Part shown: positions 46,401 to 53,565 of the stretch, piece after piece | How the letters are laid out: every line of letters starts with the position of its first letter | How positions within the stretch are numbered: the stretch's first letter is position 1 | From: Sandaracinaceae bacterium | Lineage (GTDB): Bacteria; Myxococcota_A; Polyangia; Polyangiales; Sandaracinaceae | Reading direction: 5' to 3' | Length of the DNA: 64,000 bases | NCBI GenBank assembly: GCA_020633195.1 | Contig: JACKEC010000021.1 | Coordinates: 62,001-126,000 of the forward strand | The notes under the pieces: generated by a model | What the model was told of the DNA's origin: nothing | Databases searched by the model: none | What the model saw: only the letters and a program-made list of their open reading frames with translations | Position numbers and translations under genes: made by a program

Positions 46401-48161
46401 CGGCGCGGGCAGCCGGCCGAACCGCTCGATCAGCCCCTCCGCGCCGAGCTCGCCGACCGTGGGGGCGCCGTCTCCGACGTAGACGATCGCGCCGGGGCGC
46501 TCCGGATCGAGCAGCGCCGACGCCGCCGCGATCGCCTCGCCGAGGTCGGTCGCGCCGCCCGCGGGCAAGCGCGCGAGGCCGTCGAGGAGGCGCTCCACGC
46601 GCTCGGGCGACGTGTCGCCGAGCTCGGGCGCCTCGCCCTCGACGACGGAGCGGATGGTGAGGTCGGCGCTGACCACCGCGACGCGGTCGTCGTCGTCGAG
46701 GTGCGCGGTCAGCGACTCGACCACGCTGCGGCCGAGCTCGAGGTGGGATCGGTCGGTCGCCGCCGAGACGTCGGCGAGGATCACCAGATCCACCGAGCTC
46801 GCGGTCGCGTGGCTCAGCGACGCGGGCAGCACGAGCGGCAGGTAGAAGTAGTCGCGCTCGTCGGCCTCGTTGGGGATCGCGGCCGCGTCCGGCGCTCGTG
46901 GCGGAGGTTGGTGCGGCGCCTGCCAGGCGCGCTGGACGTCCGTCTCCTGCCCGACGAGCTCGAGGAAGAAGTCCGAGCGCGGACGGAAGTCCGAGCGGCG
47001 GATCCGCACCGCTCCCTGCTCGACCGTCGCGCCCATGCCGGCGCGCACGCTGGTCGCGCCCGCCTCGGCGACGTCGGCCGAGAGCGCGAACTCCTGGATG
47101 TGCGGGGCGCGCGCGCCGCCGCCCATCGGGTAGCGATACACGCGGTCGGCGCCGCCGGCGGGCGGCCGGAGCCACTCGGCGTAGCGGATCACGATGCGGC
47201 GGGTCGCCCCCGGCGCGATGGGGTAGATGCGAGCCCGGTAGCGGCCGGGCGCGTCCCACTCGAGGAGGGCCGGATCCTCCGTGGAGCCGCGGTAGACCTG
47301 GGCCTGGTAGGCCGCGCGCGCCTGCGCCTTCTCGCGGACGTAGCCGTCGACGAGCCGATCGTCGCGGTCGACCGCGAAGCGCTGGAGCACGGCGCCCTCG
47401 GGCACGCGGATCCGGTAGAGGCCCTCGACGGTCTCGGACGCGGGGTTGAAGAAGAGCTGGTCGACCTCGGTGACGGCGAGGTCGCGGTCGATGTGCACGC
47501 GCACGTCGAGGCGCCGGACGACGAGCGGCCAGCGCGCCTGCCCGACCTCGTCGGGGACGCGAGCCTCGAGGGTGCCGACGCCGGCGGGGCCCTCGGCGGG
47601 CGACGGGCCGGGGCGGGCGAGGCCGCCCGTCCAGTCCTGCCAGAGGACGGCCGCCTGGCGCTCGACCTCGGCGCCGAGCCGGAGCTCCTCGCCGCTGCCC
47701 GCGATCCCGCGCTCTTCCCCGTGGGTCCAGCTGATCTCGCCCCGGACCACGTAGATCTCGGTGGCTCCGTCGGCGACGCGCACCGAGAACGAGGCGTCCG
47801 AGGCGCGCACCGAGCCGTTCTCGGTGGTGAGGAGGACCTGCTCGCCCGCCTGCGTCTCGGCGAAGAGGCGGCCCGCGGTCAACGTCACGGAGGCGCCATC
47901 GTCGACCCGCAGCTCGGACGCCCGGTCGAGGAGCAGCTGCGGCCCCTGGTCGAGCGCGATCCGCGTGAGGCCGCGCTCCGAGGTCTGGACGGCGTCGGTC
48001 GGGACGGCGCGGGCGATGACGGCGCTGGTGGCGCTCCCGATCGTCGCGGTGCCGCGGACGGGGGTGATGGTCGCGACGGTCCCGTCGACCTCTTCGCTGA
48101 TCCCCCCGCATCCGACGCACACGACCACGGCCAGGGCGAGCGCCCACGTAGCTGTTCTCAT
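43443..48161 (-). CDS. Giant FecR-VIT-VWA-AgmX-TPR lipoprotein, paralogue B
   Basis: The 1,572-residue product has a lipoprotein signal (lipobox VCVGC, Cys18), then a FecR-like domain (about 24-154), a VIT domain (about 187-337) and a VWA domain (about 455-637) beginning ADVSAATD, where the last MIDAS serine is replaced by alanine. A glycine-rich linker (about 950-1000) leads to an AgmX/PglI C-terminal-type domain (about 1000-1092, with EVRFCYEQELNARPELEGRV). TPR-type repeats (about 1304-1400) and a beta-rich end follow. The AgmX-type domain is nearly identical in pattern to that of the kinase at 58301. The gene is the first of a leftward run and is divergent from the sigma/anti-sigma pair. 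The stop overlaps the next gene's possible start. Function is not established. Confidence 0.88.
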   Translation of the reverse strand: MRTATWALALAVVVCVGCGGISEEVDGTVATITPVRGTATIGSATSAVIARAVPTDAVQTSERGLTRIALDQGPQLLLDRASELRVDDGASVTLTAGRLFAETQAGEQVLLTTENGSVRASDASFSVRVADGATEIYVVRGEISWTHGEERGIAGSGEELRLGAEVERQAAVLWQDWTGGLARPGPSPAEGPAGVGTLEARVPDEVGQARWPLVVRRLDVRVHIDRDLAVTEVDQLFFNPASETVEGLYRIRVPEGAVLQRFAVDRDDRLVDGYVREKAQARAAYQAQVYRGSTEDPALLEWDAPGRYRARIYPIAPGATRRIVIRYAEWLRPPAGGADRVYRYPMGGGARAPHIQEFALSADVAEAGATSVRAGMGATVEQGAVRIRRSDFRPRSDFFLELVGQETDVQRAWQAPHQPPPRAPDAAAIPNEADERDYFYLPLVLPASLSHATASSVDLVILADVSAATDRSHLELGRSVVESLTAHLDDDDRVAVVSADLTIRSVVEGEAPELGDTSPERVERLLDGLARLPAGGATDLGEAIAAASALLDPERPGAIVYVGDGAPTVGELGAEGLIERFGRLPAPIRLYAVAVGSDSNLELLETLTRGGGLALRVEERAEAADAALQVLAHAGRPIAHGVEVDLGTGIDNVFPRRPMDAVLGEVFAVVGRVREEVPASVRVTGTVDGTPFDEVIPLDVQTTSESTDLRLRWANERLRQLLLSGAGREDVVELGTRYGLITPFTSYYVPSRRELSQMGPQALQLLDQPLLRVGHHRSTGEDVGAAIFTLALGPLAIAGCRDQDDAYPAGTVEEETPEWLDESESSSDEGGMGARHSTKTNNRFGIEGPSDNANPQMAREQAREEAQNAGAIGTLRAMQGSWNSPTSPYAADEPAAEAAPTPSADPASALGALMGDQLGDGEDDADSAGANYGFGGLGLRGTGRGGGGTGEGTIGLGNIGTIGHGGGGGTGSGYGRGAGGLRGRMARVPTIRTGNADVRGSLSSEVIRRVIRRHINEVRFCYEQELNARPELEGRVQVSFVISPTGTVQSASVSNSTLGNQRVEDCIATAVRRWTFPAPSNGGVVGVNYPFVLSSSDDGSPPSEPVAERTTTTTTVVTTTIVHDTDPLAHHHRNCSDASYLTLADRQGLWSERLGAEPSTSGWVRLYREAIRNCEAETWRDRRAFLTLILGRAGTIESMTQVYSSLSEGAARIFVRGRILQRVRTPEDLRVVRGAFGLGQEVDWELVEQIMERASTDAAKVRAMRRLSMQFPWSWELKLRLLRLLERTQHTAEAKRLAHTMRADPLADPGVRTAIGEMFLRLGEEDEARRVFSEIVEFAPLDELARRRLGDLYRAHGWYEDAYRQYQTLREIRPDDTSVLLLLAQAAAGAGRVDEALRLERTLTQTSEPGASQGVARTALLWSSVRFARLRKAARDANDSERLEQLDQRLRRSGVLREAGALRVTLVWSHPDAQLGLWVGLPGLSPTRPYDISPEYGLEAFHLEEQEGEPYRFEVRRQTEQDDLTEVRAQLVLVWNEGEDDEQIELVDLTFDRGHSTYAWTVTGRTLAQVEE

Positions 48162-48334
48162 GCCTTCTCCTTCGAGACGGTCAATCGAGTCCCCCGCATC
48201 CCGGCCGGCAGCTCCGACCCGGTGGCTCCCCCGGAGCTTGGACGCCCCGGCGCGAGGGTATCAGACGGCTCGACCCCACCGGGCCGCGTAAGTTCTTCGA
48301 AATAGAGACCGGAGCCCCCCCGTAGGGCCCCCTC
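48162..48334. promoter_or_regulatory. Divergent control region between sigma operon and giant lipoproteins
   Basis: This 173-base spacer must hold promoters for both directions. Its least GC-rich part is around 48290-48310 (GTAAGTTCTTCGAAATAG). On the minus strand, GAACTT and CGTCTGAT look like ECF boxes, but their spacing is too long for a standard ECF promoter. I therefore make no firm promoter call. Confidence 0.35.
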
Positions 48335-49003
48335 GTGAGCGCTGCCCTTTCCCTCTCTTGGTGGATGAACCCCGCGGCCAGCCCGGCATACTCGGCCGGG
48401 CGGAGGCAGGGGATCGACCAATCGCTGGAAGAGCGCGCGTCTTCCGGGGACCGACGGGCCCTCGAGGCCCTCCTGCGCGAGCACGCCCGGGCGATCCACG
48501 ACGTCTGCCGCTTCGTGGCCGGGCAGAGCGACGCCCACGACGCCACCCAGGAGGCCCTGGAGCGGATCGTCACCCAGATCGAGAAGTTCGACCCCGAGAA
48601 GGGGACCTTCCGGACCTGGGCCCTGACGGTGACCCGCAACCTCTGCCGCGACCGGCTCCGCCGCCGCGGTCTGGAGCGCCGGACCTTCATCGCCGACGGC
48701 GAGTCCGCGCAGGAGTGGGTCCCGAGCGAGGCCCCGAGCCCGGAGCGGGTCGCCCTGGCGCGGCTGGAGACCGAGAAGCTCGAGGCGGCGCTCTCGACGC
48801 TCCCGGAGAAGATGCGGCTCGCCGTCGTGCTCTATCATTCGCATGGCTCGAGCTACGAGGAGATCGCGGCGGCGCTCGAGGTGCCGATGGGCACGGTGAT
48901 GACGTGGCTCCACCGCGGGCGGAAGCGCCTCCGGGCGGTGCTCGAGGCCGAGGTCGAAGAGACCACCGAAGTGCGTACGAAGAAGAAGCAGAGCGTGACG
49001 TGA
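48335..49003 (+). CDS. ECF-type RNA polymerase sigma factor
   Basis: The 222-residue product is an ECF sigma factor. Region 2 is visible in DAHDATQEALERIVTQIEKF followed by TFRTWALTVTRNLCRDRLRRR, and region 4 in LPEKMRLAVVLYHSHG through SYEEIAAALEVPMGTVMTWLHRGRKRL. The N-terminal extension of about 35 residues is not typical. A GTG at 48335 or an ATG at 48365 could start it. Its stop codon overlaps the GTG start of the next gene by four bases (GTGA), the usual arrangement for a sigma/anti-sigma pair. It is divergent from the giant lipoproteins, which are likely targets (inference). Confidence 0.9.
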   Translation: MSAALSLSWWMNPAASPAYSAGRRQGIDQSLEERASSGDRRALEALLREHARAIHDVCRFVAGQSDAHDATQEALERIVTQIEKFDPEKGTFRTWALTVTRNLCRDRLRRRGLERRTFIADGESAQEWVPSEAPSPERVALARLETEKLEAALSTLPEKMRLAVVLYHSHGSSYEEIAAALEVPMGTVMTWLHRGRKRLRAVLEAEVEETTEVRTKKKQSVT

Positions 49004-50922
49004 GCGAGCATCTCGACGAAGTGGTCCTCGAGGCCCTCTCGACCGGCCGGGACGACCTGGTGCCGGAGGAGGCGCTCGCGCACCTCGACGAGTGCGCGCA
49101 CTGCGCCGAGCTCGTCGCGCTCGAGCAGATGGCGGTCGAGGACGCGAGCCTCGCGCTCGAGCGCGTGCTGCCCGAGCTCGACGTGGACCGGCTCGTGTCC
49201 CGCGCGATGGAGAAGGCGCCGGACCCGGCGCTGGGCGCGGCGCCGTCGCGGCGCAGCCTGTGGATGGGCGGCGCGCTGGGCGCCATCGCGGCGACCGCGC
49301 TCGGGGTGCTGAGCCTGCCGGAGCGGGAGTCCCTCGACGGGCTCTCCACGGTCGGCTCGCAGCTCTACACGCTCGCCCGCGCCTTCGACGGCGTGGTGGA
49401 CGCGGCGGTGCCGGGCGGCTGGACCGCCCTGAGCGTCGCGGCGCTCTTGCTCGGCCTGGTGCTCGTGGTGCCGATGCGCTTCTTCCTCGGCGGCAAGCCG
49501 CTGCGCGCGGGCCCGGCGGTGACCTCGATGCTCGCGGTGGGCTTGCTCGTGGTCCTCAGCGGCCCCTGGTCGCTCGCCCACGCGTACCGCGTCGAGGGCG
49601 CGTGGCCGAGCCCCGAGCCGCGGGTGACGGTGGACGTCGAGCGCCAGCCCACGAGCGAGGCGCTCCGGCAGGCGACCGCGTCGGCCGGGCTCGGGATCGT
49701 GGTGCGGCTGCCCGACGATCCGCTGGTGACCCTGCACGTCCGGAACGCGCCGATCGGCGAGGTGCTCGAGGCGCTCCTCGGCACCTCCGACGTGGTGGTG
49801 CGGCCGGGCCCGAGCCTGATCACGGTGCGCCTCGACGACGCGCCCGCGCCGACCGAGGAGCCGGGCGCCGAGGCCACCGCCGAGCCGGTCGACGTCGACC
49901 CGGTCGCCGCCGAGCCCGTCGTGGCCGAGCCCGTCGTCGCCGAGCCCGTCGTGGCGCCCGTCGAGCCCGTCGCGCCGGTCGAGGCGGTCCCGCTCGCCGT
50001 GCCCTCGGTCCCCGAGGCTCCAGTGGCCCCCGCGGCGCCGGGGCTCCCCGCGCCGCCCTCGGCGATCGCCGACCGCGTGACCTTCGGGGCCGACGTGGCG
50101 ATCGGGGCCGACGAGCAGGTGCGCGACGTGGTCACGATGGGCGGAAGCGCCGCCGTCGCCGGCCGCGCGTTCGGCGACGTGTTCACGATGGGCGGCGATG
50201 CCGACATCACCGGCGAGGTCGTCGGCGACGTCGTCACGATGGGCGGGGACATCCACGTGGGCGAGGCCGCGCGCATCCACGGCGACATCAACGCGATGGG
50301 CGGGGACGTCGACATCGAGGAGGGCGCGACCGTCCGAGGGCGCGTGCTGGACACGAGGGCGACCGCCTCGCACGGTCCTTCGCGACACCACGACCTCGGC
50401 AAGGGCAGCGACTGGCTCGCGGGCACCTCCCGGTGGGCCCTCTTCAACGTGCTCGTGTTCCTGTTCGGCCTCTTCCTGATGGGCGCCTACCGGCAGCGCT
50501 TCTCGACGCTCCGCATGGAGCTCGCGGCGCGCCCGATGCGCAGCGCGATCGGCGGCTTCTTCGGCTGCGGCGCGGCCGTGATGATCTGCGCGGTGCTGAC
50601 CCTGACCATCATCGGGATCCCCGGCTCGATGGTCCTCGGCACCCTCCTGGTGGTCGGCGGGGGCGTCGGCTTCGCCGCGACCGCGTGGTGGCTGGGGGGC
50701 GTGCTCCCGATCGGGAAGACGCACGACCGCCCCGTCCTGCAGCTCGGGATCGGCCTCGGCGTGCTGTTCGCGGTCGGGCTCGTCCCGTTCCTCGGCAAGC
50801 TCGTCGTCGTGACCGCCGCGCTCGCCGGGCTCGGGGCGGTGATCTCCACGAGCTTCGGTCAGCGCGCGACGGCCCAGAAGCCGCGCAACTCCATCCCGAC
50901 CGGCCCGTTCCGCGCTCGCTGA
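49000..50922 (+). CDS. Anti-sigma factor fused to STN and bactofilin-like repeat domains
   Basis: The 640-residue product begins as a zinc-binding anti-sigma factor (HLDECAHC: His28, Cys32, Cys35), then has three transmembrane segments (about 87-105, 141-163, 174-190). A periplasmic-type STN/secretin N0 domain (about 207-283, VTVDVERQPTSEALRQATASAG and following) comes next, then a repeated 'AEPVV' proline-rich linker. A run of beta-helix-like repeats (about 360-448) follows, with GDVFTMGGDADITG, GDVVTMGGDIHVG and GDINAMGGDVDIE, as in polymer-forming bactofilin-like proteins. It ends with about four transmembrane segments (about 477-610). It overlaps the sigma gene by four bases. The likely function is to hold the sigma factor at the membrane and release it when the outer domains sense a partner. 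Confidence 0.88.
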   Translation: MSEHLDEVVLEALSTGRDDLVPEEALAHLDECAHCAELVALEQMAVEDASLALERVLPELDVDRLVSRAMEKAPDPALGAAPSRRSLWMGGALGAIAATALGVLSLPERESLDGLSTVGSQLYTLARAFDGVVDAAVPGGWTALSVAALLLGLVLVVPMRFFLGGKPLRAGPAVTSMLAVGLLVVLSGPWSLAHAYRVEGAWPSPEPRVTVDVERQPTSEALRQATASAGLGIVVRLPDDPLVTLHVRNAPIGEVLEALLGTSDVVVRPGPSLITVRLDDAPAPTEEPGAEATAEPVDVDPVAAEPVVAEPVVAEPVVAPVEPVAPVEAVPLAVPSVPEAPVAPAAPGLPAPPSAIADRVTFGADVAIGADEQVRDVVTMGGSAAVAGRAFGDVFTMGGDADITGEVVGDVVTMGGDIHVGEAARIHGDINAMGGDVDIEEGATVRGRVLDTRATASHGPSRHHDLGKGSDWLAGTSRWALFNVLVFLFGLFLMGAYRQRFSTLRMELAARPMRSAIGGFFGCGAAVMICAVLTLTIIGIPGSMVLGTLLVVGGGVGFAATAWWLGGVLPIGKTHDRPVLQLGIGLGVLFAVGLVPFLGKLVVVTAALAGLGAVISTSFGQRATAQKPRNSIPTGPFRAR

Positions 50923-50941
50923 GGGCTCGCGGAGCCCCCAG

Positions 50942-51643
50942 CTACCAGGCGGCGAGCTCCATCACGTCTTCGGGGAGCTCGTCCTCGAGGTAGCCGTCCT
51001 GGCACAACGCCATCGCCTCGGTGACGCCGAGGCGGACGTAGATCTCGCGGCGGTCGTCGCCGCGCAGAGAGATCAGGCGCTCGCGGATCCCGTGACGGTC
51101 GAGGAGGACGTTCGTCGAGCGGACCAGCCCGCGGACGGTCACCATCGGCACGTCCGGCTGGTCGAGGTCCGTCAGGTCGATCTGGTCGGTGTCCATCTCC
51201 TCTTCGTGCTCGTCGAGCACGGCGCAGAAGTGCTCTCCCGCGCGGAGGACGAGCGGGCCCTCGGGCCCCCCGATGCGCTCGAGCGAGATGCCGCCGAGCT
51301 CCGGCTGCAGATCGCTGAGGCGCTGCACGAGCCCGGACGCGGTCGCGGGCTGGCCGACCTTCTGGACGAAGTAGCGGTCCGCGGTGCACCGCGTCTCGCG
51401 GCGCTCCGGGTCGGCGACGTTGTAGTAGAGCTCGAGCAGCTCCACCCAGCGCTCGTCGGGATCGGTCGCGTCGACCTCGCTGGCCACGCGGAGCAGCTCG
51501 TCCTCTTCGAGCTCGGCGATGAGGCCCGCCTTGCGGAGCGCGTCCAGGAATCCGACGTCGGCCGGCTCCAGGAGCTGGGCGGCGAGGCGCTGCTTGGACG
51601 CGGGCGGCGACGAAGGGGGCGCCGAGGGGCTCACGTCAGTCAC
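50942..51643 (-). CDS. Hypothetical protein
   Basis: I do not recognise this 233-residue protein. It is acidic and has no signal peptide, transmembrane helix or clear catalytic motif. The first part (about residues 15-70) is helical, while the middle contains beta-like segments (RRETRCTADRYFVQKVG, VVLRAGEHFCAVLDEHEEEMD). The GTG at 51643 is chosen for its position after GAGAG; a GTG at 51634 is also possible. It is convergent with the anti-sigma gene, with a gap of 19 bases, and is followed on its own strand by nothing else. It looks like a lineage-specific cytoplasmic protein. Confidence 0.55.
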   Translation of the reverse strand: MTDVSPSAPPSSPPASKQRLAAQLLEPADVGFLDALRKAGLIAELEEDELLRVASEVDATDPDERWVELLELYYNVADPERRETRCTADRYFVQKVGQPATASGLVQRLSDLQPELGGISLERIGGPEGPLVLRAGEHFCAVLDEHEEEMDTDQIDLTDLDQPDVPMVTVRGLVRSTNVLLDRHGIRERLISLRGDDRREIYVRLGVTEAMALCQDGYLEDELPEDVMELAAW

Positions 51644-51732
51644 TGCGCTCTCACGATGGCTCACCAGGCAGGGCTCCGAAGAGACGGGAATCCATGTTGG
51701 ATCACGGCGGCGGGCTCTGTCGAGCCCCGATC

Positions 51733-52422
51733 CTATCCGTGCGGGAGCCCCTGCGCGCCGCGCTGGATCCAGTTGACGATGGTCTCGGCCGCCGCGTTGA
51801 CCGCCGCGCGCTGGAATTGCCGCCAGTCGTGGGCTCCGGTGGACCCCACGATGTTGCTCACCCCGAGCACGGCGGAGAACGGGATCTCGGACGCCTTGCA
51901 GGCCTGCGCCACCGCGAACGCCTCCAGGTTCTCGGCCTCGCAGCCGGTCGCCGGGTGGATCGCGGCGGCGATCGTGTCGTCGACGGTCGTGGCGAGGGTG
52001 CACGCGACGGGCGCCACGTAGACCCGGCCGCCGCCCGAGGCGAGGCCGGCGGCGAGGAGCGGGTTGCACTCGAGCGCGACCTGCATCGGCTGGGGGAACT
52101 CGCTCTTGCCCGCGTTGACGGCGTGGCTGACGAGCTGGACCCGGCTCGACACGAGCACGTCGTGGGGGCGGTACTGCGGGAGGTTCGGGTAGACCCCGCA
52201 GGAGCCGACGAGGAGCACGGCGCGAGGCGAAACGGCGAGGATCCCGCGCGCGGTGCCCGGACCCGCCACCGCCATCCCGATCCCGACGGCCTTGGCCCGG
52301 ACGCCGAGCCCGCGGATCTCGCCGATGAGCTGATCCGACAGGTGCGAGCGCAGGCCGGCCATGTCCGGCGTGTGCGCCGCCACGATGAGAAGGTCACATG
52401 CCCGCTTCGTTTCGACGTGCAT
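51733..52422 (-). CDS. Nucleoside phosphorylase/MTA-SAH nucleosidase family protein
   Basis: The 229-residue product belongs to the phosphorylase superfamily that includes methylthioadenosine/S-adenosylhomocysteine nucleosidase and futalosine hydrolase (MqnB). Visible features are the LLVGSCGVYP loop, ENLEAFAVAQAC with the glutamates expected to bind the ribose, and the C-terminal LGVSNIVGSTGAHDW. Which nucleoside it acts on cannot be decided from sequence; futalosine hydrolase or a related deoxy-nucleosidase are the best candidates. It faces the App1-like phosphatase gene across a 29-base gap, so the two share a compact promoter region. Confidence 0.75.
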   Translation of the reverse strand: MHVETKRACDLLIVAAHTPDMAGLRSHLSDQLIGEIRGLGVRAKAVGIGMAVAGPGTARGILAVSPRAVLLVGSCGVYPNLPQYRPHDVLVSSRVQLVSHAVNAGKSEFPQPMQVALECNPLLAAGLASGGGRVYVAPVACTLATTVDDTIAAAIHPATGCEAENLEAFAVAQACKASEIPFSAVLGVSNIVGSTGAHDWRQFQRAAVNAAAETIVNWIQRGAQGLPHG

Positions 52423-52451
52423 CAGCCGAGGGAGGATACCATCCTCGCACC

Positions 52452-53498
52452 GTGGCGAGGCCTGAGGCCAGCGTCGGCGCGAACCGTCGGGTCTACCGCT
52501 GGGACCTCGACAAGACCTACCTGCGCACGGAGTTCGACACGGTGCGCGACATCGTCCGCACCGCGTTCGAGTCGGCCGCGCAGAAGCGAACGGTCCCCGG
52601 GGCGGCGGCGCTCTTGCGCGAGCTCCGCGCCACCGAGCCGCTGGGGATCTACATCGTGTCCGGCAGCCCCGAGCAGCTCCGCCGGGTGCTCGAGGCGAAG
52701 CTGCGCCTCGACGGGATCGCGTGGGATGGCTTCACCCTCAAGCCGCAGCTCTCGAACATCCTGCGGGGCAAGTTCCGTTTCGTGAAAGACCAGGTCGGCT
52801 ACAAGCTCGGCGTCCTGCTCGAGAGCCGGGCGCACCTCGGCCCCGAGATCGACGAGTTCATGTTCGGCGACGACGCCGAGGCCGACGCCTTCATCTACTC
52901 GCTCTACTCGGACCTGTGCGCGGGCCGGGTCGGCGCCGACACGCTCGCGGAGGTGCTCGAGCGCGCGGGCGTCTACGAGGACGACCTCCCGCGGATCGTG
53001 CGGCTCGCGGGCAAGGTGCCGCGCCACGACACCGGCCGGCGCATCTTCATCCACCTCGACCGCGTCAGCTCGCCGGACGGCTTCGAGGACTTCGGCGGGC
53101 GTGTCTGCCCCTTCTACAACTACGTGCAGCCCGCCTTCGTGCTGCTCGGCCAGGGCGCGATCGAGCCGCTCGGGGTGCTGAGGGTCGCCGCCGAGCTCGT
53201 GATCCACCACGGCTTCACGGGCGACGCGCTCGTCGCCAGCTTCGTCGACGTGGCGCGCCGCGGCTACGTGGGGGCCGACGCGGCCAAGAAGATCGTCGCC
53301 GCGTTCGGCTCGGTCGAGGAGACCCACTTCGCGGCCACCTACAGGACCCTCGCGGCGTTCGTCGAGGAGCTCGATCGGGCCGCCGCCGAGGTCCCCGAGA
53401 CCGAGCAGGCCGTCGCCCTCGAGATCGACTACGTGTCGCTCTTCTCGCGGGACAAGGCGCGCGCTCGCATGGCCAAGGCCCGCCTCATGAAGCACTGA
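52452..53498 (+). CDS. App1-like phosphatase (DUF2183)
   Basis: The 348-residue product carries the App1 catalytic domain, a HAD-type phosphatase group known in yeast for phosphatidate phosphatase activity. The first motif DLDKT provides Asp18 and Asp20, and later blocks are IYIVSGSPEQLR, LKPQLSNILRGKF and FMFGDDAEADAFIYSLY with the final acidic pair. The C-terminal half has no recognised domain. Lipid or sugar phosphate could be the substrate. The GTG at 52452 gives the expected N-terminus just before the DxDxT motif; it is divergent from the nucleoside phosphorylase-like gene and may be the head of a rightward transcript. Confidence 0.78.
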   Translation: MARPEASVGANRRVYRWDLDKTYLRTEFDTVRDIVRTAFESAAQKRTVPGAAALLRELRATEPLGIYIVSGSPEQLRRVLEAKLRLDGIAWDGFTLKPQLSNILRGKFRFVKDQVGYKLGVLLESRAHLGPEIDEFMFGDDAEADAFIYSLYSDLCAGRVGADTLAEVLERAGVYEDDLPRIVRLAGKVPRHDTGRRIFIHLDRVSSPDGFEDFGGRVCPFYNYVQPAFVLLGQGAIEPLGVLRVAAELVIHHGFTGDALVASFVDVARRGYVGADAAKKIVAAFGSVEETHFAATYRTLAAFVEELDRAAAEVPETEQAVALEIDYVSLFSRDKARARMAKARLMKH

Positions 53499-53565
53499 CG
53501 GGGTCACCCGAGCGGCCCGTGATTTCGGTGGTCGCGGGTGGGCGCGTGCTCTAGGTTGGAGCTGG

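Noticed and set aside
48255..48305. ECF-type -35 GAACTT and -10 CGTCTGAT on the minus strand before the giant lipoproteins
   Set aside because: The spacer is about 24 bases, well over the usual 15-18 for ECF promoters, so I make no promoter call.
49864..49990. Short repeated codons for AEPVV in the anti-sigma gene as a possible separate repeat element
   Set aside because: They stay in frame and encode a proline-rich linker, so they are part of the protein and not an independent element.
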